Shown piece by piece: positions 48,785 to 58,351 of a DNA stretch of 64,000 nt. Every line of letters starts with the position of its first letter. Position 1 is the first letter of the stretch. Where the stretch lies: the NCBI RefSeq assembly GCF_000422385.1, contig NZ_AULR01000002.1, forward strand, positions 310,001-374,000, given 5' to 3'. Source of the DNA: Microbacterium indicum DSM 19969 (lineage in GTDB: Bacteria; Actinomycetota; Actinomycetes; Actinomycetales; Microbacteriaceae). The translations under genes were made by a program, and so were the position numbers. A model generated the notes under the pieces. The model was not told where the DNA came from and ran no database searches. It saw only the letters and a program-made list of their open reading frames with translations.

Positions 48785-49459
48785 TCAGTGCATGTGGGTG
48801 CGGGCGAGGTCGCGGAGGTCGCGGATCCGCTGGTCGATGTCGTCTGCGCCGAAGACCGCGGATCCCGCGACGAAGGAGTCGGCCCCCGCGGCGGCGGCCT
48901 GCTCGATCGTGCCCGGGGCGATGCCGCCGTCGACCTGGAGCCAGACGCTCGATCCGCGGCGCTTCGCCTCCGCGCGGAGAGCCGCGAGCTTCGGCATCAT
49001 GTCGGCCATGAAGCTCTGGCCGCCGAAGCCCGGCTCGACCGTCATCACGAGGACCTGGTCGAACTCGTCGAGGTTCGCCGCGATGTCGTCGATCGGCGTC
49101 CCCGGCTTGAGCGCGACTCCGGCGCGCGATCCGATCGAGCGGATCCGCCGGGCCAGCGCGACGGGGTCGGCCGTCGCCTCGGCGTGGAAGGTCACCGACG
49201 CGGCGCCGAGCTCGGCGTACCCGGGCCCCCAGCGGTCGACGTCGGCGATCATCAGGTGCACGTCGAGCGGGATGGGGCTCACCGCCTGGACGCGCTCGAC
49301 CATCTGCGGCCCGAAGGTCAGGTTCGGCACGAAGTGGTTGTCCATGACGTCGACGTGCACGAGGTCGGCCCCCGCGATGCGCTCGAGATCGCGCTGCATG
49401 TTCGCGAAGTCGGCGGAGAGGATGCTGGGCTCGATGCGCGGTGCGGAGGGAAGAGTCAC
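48785..49459 (-). CDS. rpe: Ribulose-phosphate 3-epimerase
   Basis: A 224-residue TIM-barrel enzyme of the pentose phosphate pathway. It has [32 protein letters not shown] (catalytic Asp and metal His), [21 protein letters not shown] and [11 protein letters not shown], then GSAVFGADD. The GTG start has GATAAT 6 nt upstream. A much longer upstream frame is not supported. It lies between hisE and, across a divergent gene, rsmB. Confidence 0.95.
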   Translation of the reverse strand: MTLPSAPRIEPSILSADFANMQRDLERIAGADLVHVDVMDNHFVPNLTFGPQMVERVQAVSPIPLDVHLMIADVDRWGPGYAELGAASVTFHAEATADPVALARRIRSIGSRAGVALKPGTPIDDIAANLDEFDQVLVMTVEPGFGGQSFMADMMPKLAALRAEAKRRGSSVWLQVDGGIAPGTIEQAAAAGADSFVAGSAVFGADDIDQRIRDLRDLARTHMH

Positions 49460-49546
49460 CCGCCCATTATCGTGAAGGAGTCCGTGACCGGGAGCCAGGA
49501 TCGGCCCTGCGAGCGTCGTCACGTGGATGAGAGGCGAGGTGATCGG

Positions 49547-50605
49547 ATGTCCGGAACCGGAGCGCGGATCGCGCAGATCGCGGGAGCGGGCGCGTTCGCC
49601 GTGGTCGGCGTGCTCGTCGCCGGGGCCGTGGTCCTCGGCGCGACGGGGGCCGCCGGCGACCGCGGTGCGTCGGCCGAGCCGTCGCTCATCCACCAGACCA
49701 ACAGCGAGCTCGCGCTCGCGGCCGCCCAGGGGTACCTCGACGCCATCGCCGACAACGACGCCGACGCCGCGCTCGCGTTCCTCTCGGGCGACCCGCTGAT
49801 CGGCGCCGACGGCACGGCGCTGGACCTGCTGTCCGACGACGCGCTCGGAACCATGCACTCCGCCTACCCCATGACCGACACGAAGGTCAGCCTCGGAGAG
49901 TCGAGCGACGACCAGACGACCTTCACGGTGCAGGCGTCGTTCCGCGCGGGCGACGAGGCGATCGAGATGCCGCTCCCCGTCACCGTGTCAGGCGGGGTCG
50001 CTCTCGTCGACGCCGATCTCGCCCGCATCACTCCGGCGGGATACGGCGGCATCGAGCTGCGGGCGAACGGCACGCCCATCTCCGACGGCGGGATCTATCT
50101 CGCGTTCCCCGGGGTCTACGACATCACGATCGACCAGGAGGACTTCGTGCTCGGCGGATCCTCGGGCGGCGAGCCCCTCGTCGCGACGACCGACTTCGCC
50201 TACGTGTACTCGTACGAGTACGAGCCCGTCCTCACGGAAGAGGGGCTCGCGGCGTTCCGCGGCGCCGTCCGCAGCGCGACGGAGGCCTGCCTCGCGCCGA
50301 CGACCCTCGCCGCTGGTTGCGGGCTCGAGCTGCCGAGCGACCTCAACGGCTACGGGTACATCCACGACGGAACCGTGTCGCGCACGATCTCGGACGAGCA
50401 GTGGTCCGAGATCGACCAGATGGTCCCGTCCCGCACGGGGGACAGCGTGCTGCAGCAGACCGGCGACTGGATCGGCGACGTGCACGTCGAGGCGGGCTGG
50501 ACCGACTCGTGGGGCTCCGGCCGGGGCGAGATCGGCGGGGCGCCGTGGCTCTACGCCCCGACGGTCGACTTCTCGGACCCGGCCCTCCCCGTCACCTGGG
50601 AGTGA
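49547..50605 (+). CDS. Hypothetical secreted or membrane-anchored protein
   Basis: A 352-residue protein of unknown function. Residues 7-35 form one long hydrophobic stretch (IAGAGAFAVVGVLVAGAVVLGA begins there), so it is a signal anchor or signal peptide; no lipobox Cys is present. Residues 50-140 (LALAAAQGYLDAIADNDADAAL onward) look like an NTF2-like or DUF4878-like ligand fold; the rest is rich in beta structure and acidic residues, with four Cys-poor loops. AGGTG precedes the ATG. It is the only plus-strand gene in the 35.6-64 kb block, divergent from rpe and convergent with rsmB, which ends at the same position. Confidence 0.6.
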   Translation: MSGTGARIAQIAGAGAFAVVGVLVAGAVVLGATGAAGDRGASAEPSLIHQTNSELALAAAQGYLDAIADNDADAALAFLSGDPLIGADGTALDLLSDDALGTMHSAYPMTDTKVSLGESSDDQTTFTVQASFRAGDEAIEMPLPVTVSGGVALVDADLARITPAGYGGIELRANGTPISDGGIYLAFPGVYDITIDQEDFVLGGSSGGEPLVATTDFAYVYSYEYEPVLTEEGLAAFRGAVRSATEACLAPTTLAAGCGLELPSDLNGYGYIHDGTVSRTISDEQWSEIDQMVPSRTGDSVLQQTGDWIGDVHVEAGWTDSWGSGRGEIGGAPWLYAPTVDFSDPALPVTWE

Positions 50606-52003
50606 TCACCACCGCCGGATGAGGGCGAGGAACATCGCGTCGGTCGCGTGTCGGTGGGGCCACAGCTGGGCGACGGGCAGGCCGCCGTCCCGCGCCCCGA
50701 GATCGAGCGGCGTGCGGGACACCGCCTGCAGGGCCGCCGGCGCGTCGAGCAGCTCGATCGCGTCGCCCTGCCCGTCGACGATCTCCCGCACGACCGCCGT
50801 CGTCTCGGCGAGGTGCGGCGAGCAGGTGACGTAGGCGACGACGCCGCCCGGCTTCAGCGCCCCGATCGCCGCCGTCAGCAGCTCGGTCTGCAGCTGCGCG
50901 AGCTCGCCCACGTCGGAGGGCTGCTTGCGCCAGCGCGCCTCGGGCCGGCGCCGCAGCGCGCCGAGGCCCGTGCACGGCGCGTCGACGAGGATCCGGTCGT
51001 ACTCCCCCGGGTGCGCCCGGGCGAAGGCGCGCCCGTCGCCCTCCGCGACGTCGACGGGCAGAGGCACGGGCTCGACGGCGCGGCGCACGAGCCCCGCACG
51101 CGCCGGGACGAGCTCGTTGGCGTCGAGCGACGCGCCCGCGCGCAGCGCCTCGGCCGCGAGGAGGGCCGTCTTCCCGCCCGGTCCCGCGCAGAGGTCGAGC
51201 CAGCGCTCCCCCTCCGTGCGCTCGCCGAGCCGGGCGAGCGCCAGGGCGACGAGCTGGGATCCCTCGTCCTGCACGCGCACGGCGCCCGCCGAGGCGCGGA
51301 CGAGCGGCTCGGGGTCGCCCCCTCCGGCGCGGAAGCCCGCGGGCGAGTACGGAGTGCGGGGCTCCGCGGGGTCGGCGAGGCCCGGGAGCGCGACCATCGT
51401 GACGCCCGGCGCGTCGTTGTCGGCCGCGAGCAGCGCGTCCAGCTCTTCGCCGCGGCCCTCGGCGGCCAGCGCCCGGCGCAGCGCCCGGATCACCCACACG
51501 GGGTGGGAGATCGCGTACGACAGTCGCTCGTCGTCGGACCGCGCGACGGACGCGAGCCGCGTCGTCCACGCGTCGACGTCGTCGCGGTCGATGCGGCGCA
51601 GCACCGCGTTGGCGAACCCGGCGGCGGGACGGCCCGCGGCGCGGGACGCGAGCTCGACCGACTCGTTGACGGCGGCGTGCGAGGCGACGCGCGTCGCGAG
51701 CAGCTGGTGCGCGCCGAGGCGCAGCGCGTCGAGGACGGGCGGATCGATCGAGGCGGGGTCGCGGTCGGCCGCGATCCCGATGATCGCGTCGTAGGTTCCG
51801 CGGCGGCGCAGCGTGCCGTAGGTCAGCTCGGTCGCGAGGCCCGCGTCGGCCGCGTCGAGGCGTGCCCGCTCGATCGCCGCCGGCAGCAGCAGGTTGGCGT
51901 ACGCGTCGTCCTCGTCGACGGCGCGGATCACCTCGAAGGCGACCTCGCGCGCCGGCTGGACGCGGGCGGGGCGAGGGGCGCGGCGGCCGCGCGGCGCGCT
52001 CAC
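50606..52003 (-). CDS. rsmB: 16S rRNA m5C methyltransferase RsmB
   Basis: A 465-residue enzyme. The N-terminal NusB-like RNA-binding domain (residues 15-150) includes AREVAFEVIRAVDEDDAYANLLLP. The methyltransferase domain has the SAM motif LDLCAGPGGKTALLA, ILVDAPCTGLGALRRRPEARWR with the releasing Cys, and VAYVTCSPHLAE with the nucleophilic Cys. It modifies C967 in E. coli numbering. The GTG start overlaps the fmt stop (GTGA), as in many actinobacteria. Confidence 0.95.
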   Translation of the reverse strand: MSAPRGRRAPRPARVQPAREVAFEVIRAVDEDDAYANLLLPAAIERARLDAADAGLATELTYGTLRRRGTYDAIIGIAADRDPASIDPPVLDALRLGAHQLLATRVASHAAVNESVELASRAAGRPAAGFANAVLRRIDRDDVDAWTTRLASVARSDDERLSYAISHPVWVIRALRRALAAEGRGEELDALLAADNDAPGVTMVALPGLADPAEPRTPYSPAGFRAGGGDPEPLVRASAGAVRVQDEGSQLVALALARLGERTEGERWLDLCAGPGGKTALLAAEALRAGASLDANELVPARAGLVRRAVEPVPLPVDVAEGDGRAFARAHPGEYDRILVDAPCTGLGALRRRPEARWRKQPSDVGELAQLQTELLTAAIGALKPGGVVAYVTCSPHLAETTAVVREIVDGQGDAIELLDAPAALQAVSRTPLDLGARDGGLPVAQLWPHRHATDAMFLALIRRW

Positions 52004-52941
52004 GAGCCCAGCACCACGTCGTCGCGCTGGCCGCGCAGCCAGTCGGCGGCGGCCATCCGGGGCTTGCCGGCCGGCTGGACCGTCTCGAGCGCGAGCGGCG
52101 CGTCTCCGGTCCCGACGAGCACGCGGCGGCCCGCCGCCCGCAGGCGCCCGGGCTCCAGGGGATCCGCATCGCCCGCGAGCCCCATCGCGCGGATCATGAA
52201 GCGCTCGCCGCCGAGCGTCGTGTGCGCTCCGGGCTCGGGGGTGACGCCGCGGAACCGGTTCAGAACCTCGGCGCTCGGGAGCGAGAAGTCGAGGAGGCCG
52301 TCGGCGATCGCGAGCTTGTGCGCGTAGGTCGGCTCGCCCTCCTGCGGGACGGAGCGCGCCGTTCCCGCGCCGATGGCGGCGGCGGTGTCGGCGAGGAGAG
52401 GAGCGCCCTCCGCGGCGAGGGCGGAGAGCACCTCGCCCGCCGTCGCCTCGGCGCCCGGCTCATAGCTCAGGGCCGCGAACACGTCGCCCGCGTCGAGCTC
52501 CGGCACGAGCTGGAAGACGGCCGCGCCCGTGCGCGCGTCGCCCGCCATGAGGGATCGCTGCACGGGGGCCGCACCCCGCCAGGCCGGAAGGAGCGAGAAG
52601 TGCAGGTTGACCCACCCGTGGCGCGGGCCCGACAGCAGCGGCTCGCGGACGAGACCGCCGTAGGCGACGATGACGCCGAGCTCGGGGCGCATCGCGAGGA
52701 TCTCGTCCGTCGCCGCGTCGTCGAGCTTCGCCGCCTTGACGACGGGCGCGCCGAGCTCGGCCGCCGCCTGCGCGACGGGCGACGGCGTGAGGACGCGCTT
52801 GCGGCCGAGGGGCGCGTCCGGTCGCGTGACGACGCCGACGAGGTCGAGACGCGGATCGGCGTGGATCGCGCGGAGCGCGGGAACCGCGACGTCGGGGGTT
52901 CCGGCGAACACGATGCGCAGGGGCTCGGGGGGCTGCGGCAT
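52000..52941 (-). CDS. fmt: Methionyl-tRNA formyltransferase
   Basis: A 313-residue enzyme that formylates initiator tRNA. It has LRIVFAGTPDVAVPAL, GVIVAYGGLVREPLLSGPRHGWVNLHFSLLPAWRG-type catalytic segments (Asn, His and Asp; AYGG and NLHFSLLP), and LDAGDVFAAL, plus the C-terminal OB-like domain. The ATG gives MPQPPEPLRI; AAAGGA lies about 11 nt upstream. priA ends 26 nt before it. Confidence 0.95.
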   Translation of the reverse strand: MPQPPEPLRIVFAGTPDVAVPALRAIHADPRLDLVGVVTRPDAPLGRKRVLTPSPVAQAAAELGAPVVKAAKLDDAATDEILAMRPELGVIVAYGGLVREPLLSGPRHGWVNLHFSLLPAWRGAAPVQRSLMAGDARTGAAVFQLVPELDAGDVFAALSYEPGAEATAGEVLSALAAEGAPLLADTAAAIGAGTARSVPQEGEPTYAHKLAIADGLLDFSLPSAEVLNRFRGVTPEPGAHTTLGGERFMIRAMGLAGDADPLEPGRLRAAGRRVLVGTGDAPLALETVQPAGKPRMAAADWLRGQRDDVVLGS

Positions 52942-52967
52942 GACGGGTGTCGTCCTTTCGACGGGGT

Positions 52968-54962
52968 TCAGAGATCGGGATCGACGAGATCGAGCCGCAC
53001 CGACAGCGTACGAGGGGCCGGCCGGGAGCGCCCCGAGCCCTTCGGCTGCTTCCTGCTGCGGTTCGCCACCGCGGCCTGCACGACGGCCGCCCGGAGGCTG
53101 CCCGCGACGGCGGGTCCCTGCGCGTAGGCGAACCGCACGAGCGCGCGCGAGCGCCGACGCCCCTGCTCGTCGGCGGGGACGGGGCCGAGGACCGCGTCGG
53201 CTGCGAGCCCGTCGACCTCGCCGCGGAGCCGGTCGAGCGCGGCCTCGACCACCGCGGCGTCGCCCTCGACGCGCGCGACCCGGACGGCGGGCGGCATCTG
53301 AAGCGGGCGCCGCTCGGCGAGCTGCTCGCGGGCGTACGCCGAGTGGGTGCCCGTCGCGAGCGCGCGCGCGACGGATCCCGTCACGCCCACGAGGTGCACG
53401 GGCGCGCCCGCAGCCGCGAGAGCCGCCGCGTTGGACCACCACCGGAGGCAGTTCTCCCCCACCCGCAGCTCGGGCGCCTGCAGCATGCGGTCGCCGTCGA
53501 GAAGGAGCACCATGCGGTAGCCCCGCGGCGCGAGGGGTTCGGCGCCGCGGGTCGCGACGACGAGGGCCGGCTCGTCGGGGACCTCGCGCACGGGATGCGC
53601 ACCGTCGGCGACGATGATCCGCACGCCGGGGAACGCCCGGCCCAGCTCGTCGGCCGTGCGCTCGGAGCCCGACGACGCGAGCCGCACGCGCGTCGACTCG
53701 CAGGTGCGGCACGCCCATCCCGCGGCCGATCGGGCGCACCACGCGCACACTGGCGTCGCCCCGCGCGCGGGCGCATGCAGCGGCCCCCCGCAGTGCGTGC
53801 ACCGGGCGGGCGAGCGGCACTCGGCGCACACGAGGCTCGGAGCGTAGCCGGGGCGCGCGACCTGGACGAGCACCGGGCCCTGCTCGAGGGCCTCACGTGC
53901 CGCGCGGAACGCGGCCGACGGGATCCTTCCCGTCTGCGGCGTGTCCTGGGGCGCGCCGAGGACGACGCGCGCCGTGAGGCGCCGCGCCGCCGGGACGTCG
54001 CGCACGAAGCCGATCGCCACGTAGCGCTCCACGTCGCTCGTGCGCGTGTGGCCGCCGAACATCAGGGCGCCGCCGTCGAGGCTCTGCCGCACGACCGCGA
54101 CGTCGCGGGCGTGCGCATAGGGCGCGAGCGGCTCCTCGTACAGCGAGTCGCCGTCGTCCCAGATCGCCGTGAGGCCGAGGTCGACGACGGGCGCGTAGAC
54201 GGCGGAGCGGTTGCCGATCACGACGCAGGGGGCCGGCTCGAGCGTGCGCAGATACGCCGCATAGCGGTCGGGCCCGGGGCGCTCGGCGTCGATCCGGACG
54301 ATCGCCGAGCGCGGCACGAGCCGGGCCACGCGCTCCTCGACGAGGTCGAGGTCGCGGTGGTCGGGGACGGCGAGGACGACCGAGCGGCCGCCCGCGAGGG
54401 TGTGCGCGGCGGCCGCCGCGATGAGGAGCGTCCACGCGGGCAGGCCGTCGTCGACGCCGGGAGGCGCGTCGACTGCGACGCGCTCGGAGGCGTCGAGCGC
54501 GTCCGCGAGCCCGGGATACGCCGCGAGGACCTCGCCCGCCCGCGCCCGCTCATCGCCGAGGACGACGGGCGCGTCGCAGGCGTCGGAGGCGAGCCAGGTC
54601 TTCTCGGCCCGGACCATGCGGCGCGGCATCGCGAGGCGCAGGACGTCGACCGCCGACCCCGCCGCCCGATCGGCGACGGCGCGGGCGAGCCGGTGCAGCC
54701 GCGGAGGCAGCACCTTGGCGCGCGAGACGACGTCCTCGATCTCGGCGAGCACGCGCGTCGGATCCTCTTCCTCCGCGAGCTCGACGACGTAGCCGTCGAG
54801 GACGCGCCCCGCGCTGCGGAGCGGGACCCGCACCCGCACGCCGACGGCGACGAGGTGCGCGAACTCCTTCGGCACCTCGTAGTCGAAGAGGCGGTCGAGC
54901 TGCGGCAGGGGCGAGTCGACGAGGATCCGCGCGATCGGCCGCGCCGCAGGGTCGCCCGTCAC
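52968..54962 (-). CDS. priA: Primosomal protein N' (PriA), helicase-degenerate type
   Basis: A 664-residue PriA homologue, the initiator of replication restart. The N-terminal 3'BD fold (FDYEVPKEFAHLVAVGVRVRVPL) and the Zn ribbon with eight Cys (CAEC, CTHC, CAWC, CRTC) are intact. Walker A is missing: the region reads LAGGRSVVLAVPDHRDL with no GKT. The DEEH box is replaced by IWDDGDSLYEEP. Such ATPase-dead PriA proteins are standard in actinobacteria. The GTG start lies 13 nt after the metK stop. Confidence 0.92.
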   Translation of the reverse strand: MTGDPAARPIARILVDSPLPQLDRLFDYEVPKEFAHLVAVGVRVRVPLRSAGRVLDGYVVELAEEEDPTRVLAEIEDVVSRAKVLPPRLHRLARAVADRAAGSAVDVLRLAMPRRMVRAEKTWLASDACDAPVVLGDERARAGEVLAAYPGLADALDASERVAVDAPPGVDDGLPAWTLLIAAAAAHTLAGGRSVVLAVPDHRDLDLVEERVARLVPRSAIVRIDAERPGPDRYAAYLRTLEPAPCVVIGNRSAVYAPVVDLGLTAIWDDGDSLYEEPLAPYAHARDVAVVRQSLDGGALMFGGHTRTSDVERYVAIGFVRDVPAARRLTARVVLGAPQDTPQTGRIPSAAFRAAREALEQGPVLVQVARPGYAPSLVCAECRSPARCTHCGGPLHAPARGATPVCAWCARSAAGWACRTCESTRVRLASSGSERTADELGRAFPGVRIIVADGAHPVREVPDEPALVVATRGAEPLAPRGYRMVLLLDGDRMLQAPELRVGENCLRWWSNAAALAAAGAPVHLVGVTGSVARALATGTHSAYAREQLAERRPLQMPPAVRVARVEGDAAVVEAALDRLRGEVDGLAADAVLGPVPADEQGRRRSRALVRFAYAQGPAVAGSLRAAVVQAAVANRSRKQPKGSGRSRPAPRTLSVRLDLVDPDL

Positions 54963-54975
54963 GATGCCGCCCTGC

Positions 54976-56166
54976 TCACAGGCCCGCGGCGGCTCGCAGC
55001 GCGTCGACGCGGTCGGTCTTCTCCCACGTGAAGTCGTCGAGCTCGCGCCCGAAGTGGCCGTACGCGGCCGTCTGGGCGTAGATCGGGCGCAGCAGGTCGA
55101 GGTCGCGGATGATCGCGGCGGGGCGCAGGTCGAACACCGCGCCGATCGCCGCGACGATCGCCTCGTCGGAGACGTGGCCGGTGCCAAAGGTCTCGACGTA
55201 GAGGCCGACGGGCTCCGAACGGCCGATCGCGTAGGCGACCTGGACCTCGAGCCGGTCGGCGAGGCCCGCCGCGACGGCGTTCTTCGCGACCCAGCGCATG
55301 GCGTAGGCCGCCGAGCGGTCGACCTTCGACGGGTCCTTGCCGCTGAAGGCGCCGCCGCCGTGGCGCGAGGCGCCGCCGTAGGTGTCGATGATGATCTTGC
55401 GGCCCGTGAGCCCCGCGTCGGCCTTGGGACCGCCGAGGGCGAAGCTGCCCGACGGGTTGATGTGCAGCTTCACGTGCGAGGCGTCGAGGCCCGTCTTCTC
55501 GAGCACGGGGCGGATCACCATGCGCTCGACGGCCTCGGCCAGGTCGGGCTGCGAGATCTCGGGCGCGTGCTGCGTCGACACGACGACCGTCTCGACGGTC
55601 TTCGGCACGACGCCGTCGTAGCCGAGCGTGACCTGGGTCTTGCCGTCGGGACGCAGGAAGGCGAGCTCGCCCGACTTGCGGACCTTCGTGAGGCGCTGCG
55701 CGAGGCGGTGCGCCGTCCATATGGCCATGGGCATGAGCTCGGGCGTCTCGTTCGTCGCGTAGCCGAACATGATCCCCTGGTCGCCCGCGCCCTGCGCGTC
55801 GAGCTCGTCGTCGGTCTCGCCCCCGCGGTGCTCCTCGCTCGTCGTGACGCCGTCGCCGATCTCCTGCGACTGCTCGCCGACCGACACCGTGACGCCGCAC
55901 GAGTCGGCGTCGAAGCCCATCTCGCTCGACGTGTAGCCGATGCGCCGGATGACGTCGCGCACGATCGACGAGATGTCGGCGTAGCCGTCGGTGCGGATCT
56001 CGCCCGCCACGTGCACGAGCCCCGTCGTCACGAGCGTCTCGACGGCGACGCGCGCCGACGGATCCTGCGCGATCAGGGCGTCGAGGACGCTGTCGCTGAT
56101 CTGGTCGCAGATCTTGTCGGGGTGGCCCTCGGTGACCGACTCGGAGGTGAACAGGCGCAGGCTCAT
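54976..56166 (-). CDS. metK: S-adenosylmethionine synthase
   Basis: A 396-residue enzyme that makes SAM from methionine and ATP. It begins [22 protein letters not shown] (substrate-binding His and Asp), has [21 protein letters not shown], the P-loop-like [21 protein letters not shown], and [20 protein letters not shown]. The ATG giving MSLRLFTSE has AGGGA about 7 nt upstream. No SAM riboswitch was seen. The upstream gene is rpoZ, 97 nt away behind a terminator. Confidence 0.97.
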   Translation of the reverse strand: MSLRLFTSESVTEGHPDKICDQISDSVLDALIAQDPSARVAVETLVTTGLVHVAGEIRTDGYADISSIVRDVIRRIGYTSSEMGFDADSCGVTVSVGEQSQEIGDGVTTSEEHRGGETDDELDAQGAGDQGIMFGYATNETPELMPMAIWTAHRLAQRLTKVRKSGELAFLRPDGKTQVTLGYDGVVPKTVETVVVSTQHAPEISQPDLAEAVERMVIRPVLEKTGLDASHVKLHINPSGSFALGGPKADAGLTGRKIIIDTYGGASRHGGGAFSGKDPSKVDRSAAYAMRWVAKNAVAAGLADRLEVQVAYAIGRSEPVGLYVETFGTGHVSDEAIVAAIGAVFDLRPAAIIRDLDLLRPIYAQTAAYGHFGRELDDFTWEKTDRVDALRAAAGL

Positions 56167-56214
56167 GGCGAATCCCTGGGGTCGAAGCGGAAGGGTGGGT
56201 GGTCCCATCATGGC

Positions 56215-56248
56215 GAGAACCCCCGACATCGGAACGTCGGGGGCTCTC
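56215..56248 (-). terminator. Terminator between rpoZ and metK
   Basis: A 13-bp stem on the minus strand (GAGAGCCCCCGAC with GTCGGGGGTTCTC, one G-U pair) and an 8-nt loop, 15 nt after the rpoZ stop. It implies a separate promoter for metK in the following 50 nt. Confidence 0.8.
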
Positions 56249-56262
56249 GGAAGCGTGTGCTC

Positions 56263-56520
56263 TTACTCGCCCGCGGGGCGCATGCGCAGCTTGTCCTGGT
56301 GGATCTCGCGGAGCGCGATCGAGAGCGGCTTGTCCTCGACGGCCGAGTCGACGAGCGGGCCGACGTTATCGAAGAGCGAACCCTCCTGCAGGTCGGTGTA
56401 GTAGTCGTTGATCTGGCGGGCGCGCTTGGACCCGTAGATCACGAGCTGGTACTTCGAGTCGACGCGCTCGAGCAGCTCATCGATGGGCGGGTCGACGATG
56501 CCCTTGTTCTCGCTGGCCAT
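56263..56520 (-). CDS. rpoZ: RNA polymerase omega subunit
   Basis: An 85-residue subunit that helps assemble RNA polymerase. It has [29 protein letters not shown] with the conserved Lys/Arg cluster, and ends with the [15 protein letters not shown] segment. AAGGAG lies 5-6 nt before the ATG, one of the best SDs in the window. It follows gmk by 44 nt. Confidence 0.95.
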   Translation of the reverse strand: MASENKGIVDPPIDELLERVDSKYQLVIYGSKRARQINDYYTDLQEGSLFDNVGPLVDSAVEDKPLSIALREIHQDKLRMRPAGE

Positions 56521-56564
56521 GGTGGCTCCTTCGGGAGTGGGTGTGAAATGCGCGCGCGAAACCC

Positions 56565-57473
56565 TCAGCGCGCGGACGCCTGCATCAAGTCTACGACCTG
56601 CTGCGCCGCGACGGCGACATCGTCGTTCACGATGCGGAAGTCGAAGTCGTTCTGCGCCGCGAGCTCGACCTTCGCGGTGCGGAGGCGCCGGGCGCGCTCC
56701 TCGGCGCCCTCGGTGCCGCGGCCGACGAGACGGTTCACGAGCTCGTCCCAGCTCGGCGGCAGGAGGAACACGAGGGTCGCGGTCGGCTCGCTGCGCCGCA
56801 CCTGGAAGGCGCCCTGCATGTCGATCTCGAGCAGGACCGACCGGCCCGCGAGGATCGCGTCGTCGATCGGGCCGCGCGGGGTGCCGTACCGGTGCTCTCC
56901 GTGGACCGTCGCCCACTCGAGCAGCTCGTCCTCGGCGATCATGCGGTCGAACTCGGCGTCGGAGACGAAGTAGTAGTGCTGCCCGTCGACCTCGCCGGGG
57001 CGCGGCGCGCGGGTCGTCGCCGAGATCGAGAGGAGGACCTCGGGGTGGTGCTCGCGGATGTGCGCGGCGACGGTGCCCTTGCCGACGGCCGTCGGGCCCG
57101 CGAGGACGACGAGCGACGAGCGCGTGCGGCGGTGGCCGCGCACGGGCATGCGGCGGTCGAGCCAGGCCGCGAGGGCCTCGCGCTGCCGCGTGCCGAGCCC
57201 TCCGAGGCGCTTGACGGGCGAGATCTGTAGCTCGGCGAGGATCCGGTCGCGCTTGCCCTCGCCGATCGCGGGGAGCGCCGTGAGGAACTCGGGGACGCGC
57301 AGCGTGCCGGCGGGGCTGTGCGGGTCGGCGAACGCGCGGCGCAGCACCTCCTGGGGCGTGACGACGCGCATCGCGATGTCGCGCTTGAGGCTCGCGCGGG
57401 CGCGACGGGCGGCGACGGCCTTGCGTGATGCGGCGACGCGGTCCACTTCGGGGGGTCGGACCTGGTCAGTCAT
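56565..57473 (-). CDS. gmk: Integration host factor-guanylate kinase fusion
   Basis: A 302-residue fusion. Residues 11-108 match the actinobacterial mIHF nucleoid protein ([21 protein letters not shown] and [20 protein letters not shown] with its H2TH-like DNA-binding helix). Residues 118-302 are guanylate kinase: P-loop GPTAVGKGT at 126-134, [20 protein letters not shown] (GMP binding) and the lid [17 protein letters not shown]. In M. tuberculosis mIHF and gmk are adjacent separate genes. The ATG overlaps the pyrF stop (ATGA). The start is unambiguous by that overlap and by mIHF homology. Confidence 0.92.
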   Translation of the reverse strand: MTDQVRPPEVDRVAASRKAVAARRARASLKRDIAMRVVTPQEVLRRAFADPHSPAGTLRVPEFLTALPAIGEGKRDRILAELQISPVKRLGGLGTRQREALAAWLDRRMPVRGHRRTRSSLVVLAGPTAVGKGTVAAHIREHHPEVLLSISATTRAPRPGEVDGQHYYFVSDAEFDRMIAEDELLEWATVHGEHRYGTPRGPIDDAILAGRSVLLEIDMQGAFQVRRSEPTATLVFLLPPSWDELVNRLVGRGTEGAEERARRLRTAKVELAAQNDFDFRIVNDDVAVAAQQVVDLMQASAR

Positions 57474-58351
57474 CCGCGGGGGTTTCCCTGCGCGTCGGCT
57501 CCCCCGGGTTCTCCCGCGGCCGGGTAGGCGCGGGCATGTTCAGCGATCACGCCTTCGATCTTCGCCGATCCAGCCGTGAGAATGCTCCGGCTCTCGCTCG
57601 CGATGACGGCCGGCGCCATCTCGCCGAAGATCGCACGGATCCCCGTGGGGACGGCGCCCTGGGCGCCGAAGCCCGGCGCGAGGATCGGCGCCACGGGCGC
57701 GTAGGGCGCGATCCCGGCCTCCGACCAGTCGACGGTCGCTCCGACGACGAACCCGGCGCTCCCCCACTCGCCCGCGGCCCCGTGCGCGGCGTTGAGCGCC
57801 GAGACCTCGTCGATGACGCCCTGCGCCACCGTGCGGTCGCCCGGGAGCATCGCTCCCTGCAGCGCGCGCGCCTCGGGGTTGCTCGTCGCGGCGAGGACGA
57901 ACACGCCCTTGCCGTTCGCGTACGCGTAGTCGATCGTGCCCGCGACGGCGCCGACGCCGAGGTAGGGGCTCACCGTGAGCGCGTCGGCCTCGAGCGGCGA
58001 GCCCGGCGTGAGCCACGCCTCGGCGTAGGCCTGCATCGTCGAGCCGATGTCGCCGCGCTTCGCGTCGGCGATCACGAGGAGGTCGGTCGCGCGGGCCGCC
58101 GCGAGGACGTCCTCCAGCGCGGCGAGGCCCGCGGATCCGTACCGCTCGAAGAACGAGACCTGCGGCTTGACGAACGCCGCACCCGCGGCGGCCGCGGCCT
58201 CGACGACGCGCAGCCCGAAGGCCCGCGCACCGTCGGCCGAGCGCGGGAGGCCCCACGCGTCGAGCAGGGACGCGTGGGGGTCGATCCCGACGCACAGGGG
58301 CCCGCGCCGCGCGATCGCCGCGCGGGCCCTCTGTCCGAAGGAATCGGTCAC
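57470..58351 (-). CDS. pyrF: Orotidine 5'-phosphate decarboxylase
   Basis: A 293-residue enzyme of UMP synthesis, the long type found in actinobacteria. It has [33 protein letters not shown], the catalytic [19 protein letters not shown] (Asp/Lys/Asp), and [13 protein letters not shown]. The GTG start overlaps the carB stop (GTGA), and its stop overlaps gmk. It is the last pyr gene of this operon. Confidence 0.95.
   Translation of the reverse strand: MTDSFGQRARAAIARRGPLCVGIDPHASLLDAWGLPRSADGARAFGLRVVEAAAAAGAAFVKPQVSFFERYGSAGLAALEDVLAAARATDLLVIADAKRGDIGSTMQAYAEAWLTPGSPLEADALTVSPYLGVGAVAGTIDYAYANGKGVFVLAATSNPEARALQGAMLPGDRTVAQGVIDEVSALNAAHGAAGEWGSAGFVVGATVDWSEAGIAPYAPVAPILAPGFGAQGAVPTGIRAIFGEMAPAVIASESRSILTAGSAKIEGVIAEHARAYPAAGEPGGADAQGNPRG

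Noticed and set aside
56167..56214. SAM riboswitch before metK
   Set aside because: The gap is too short and shows only an SD and the rpoZ terminator.
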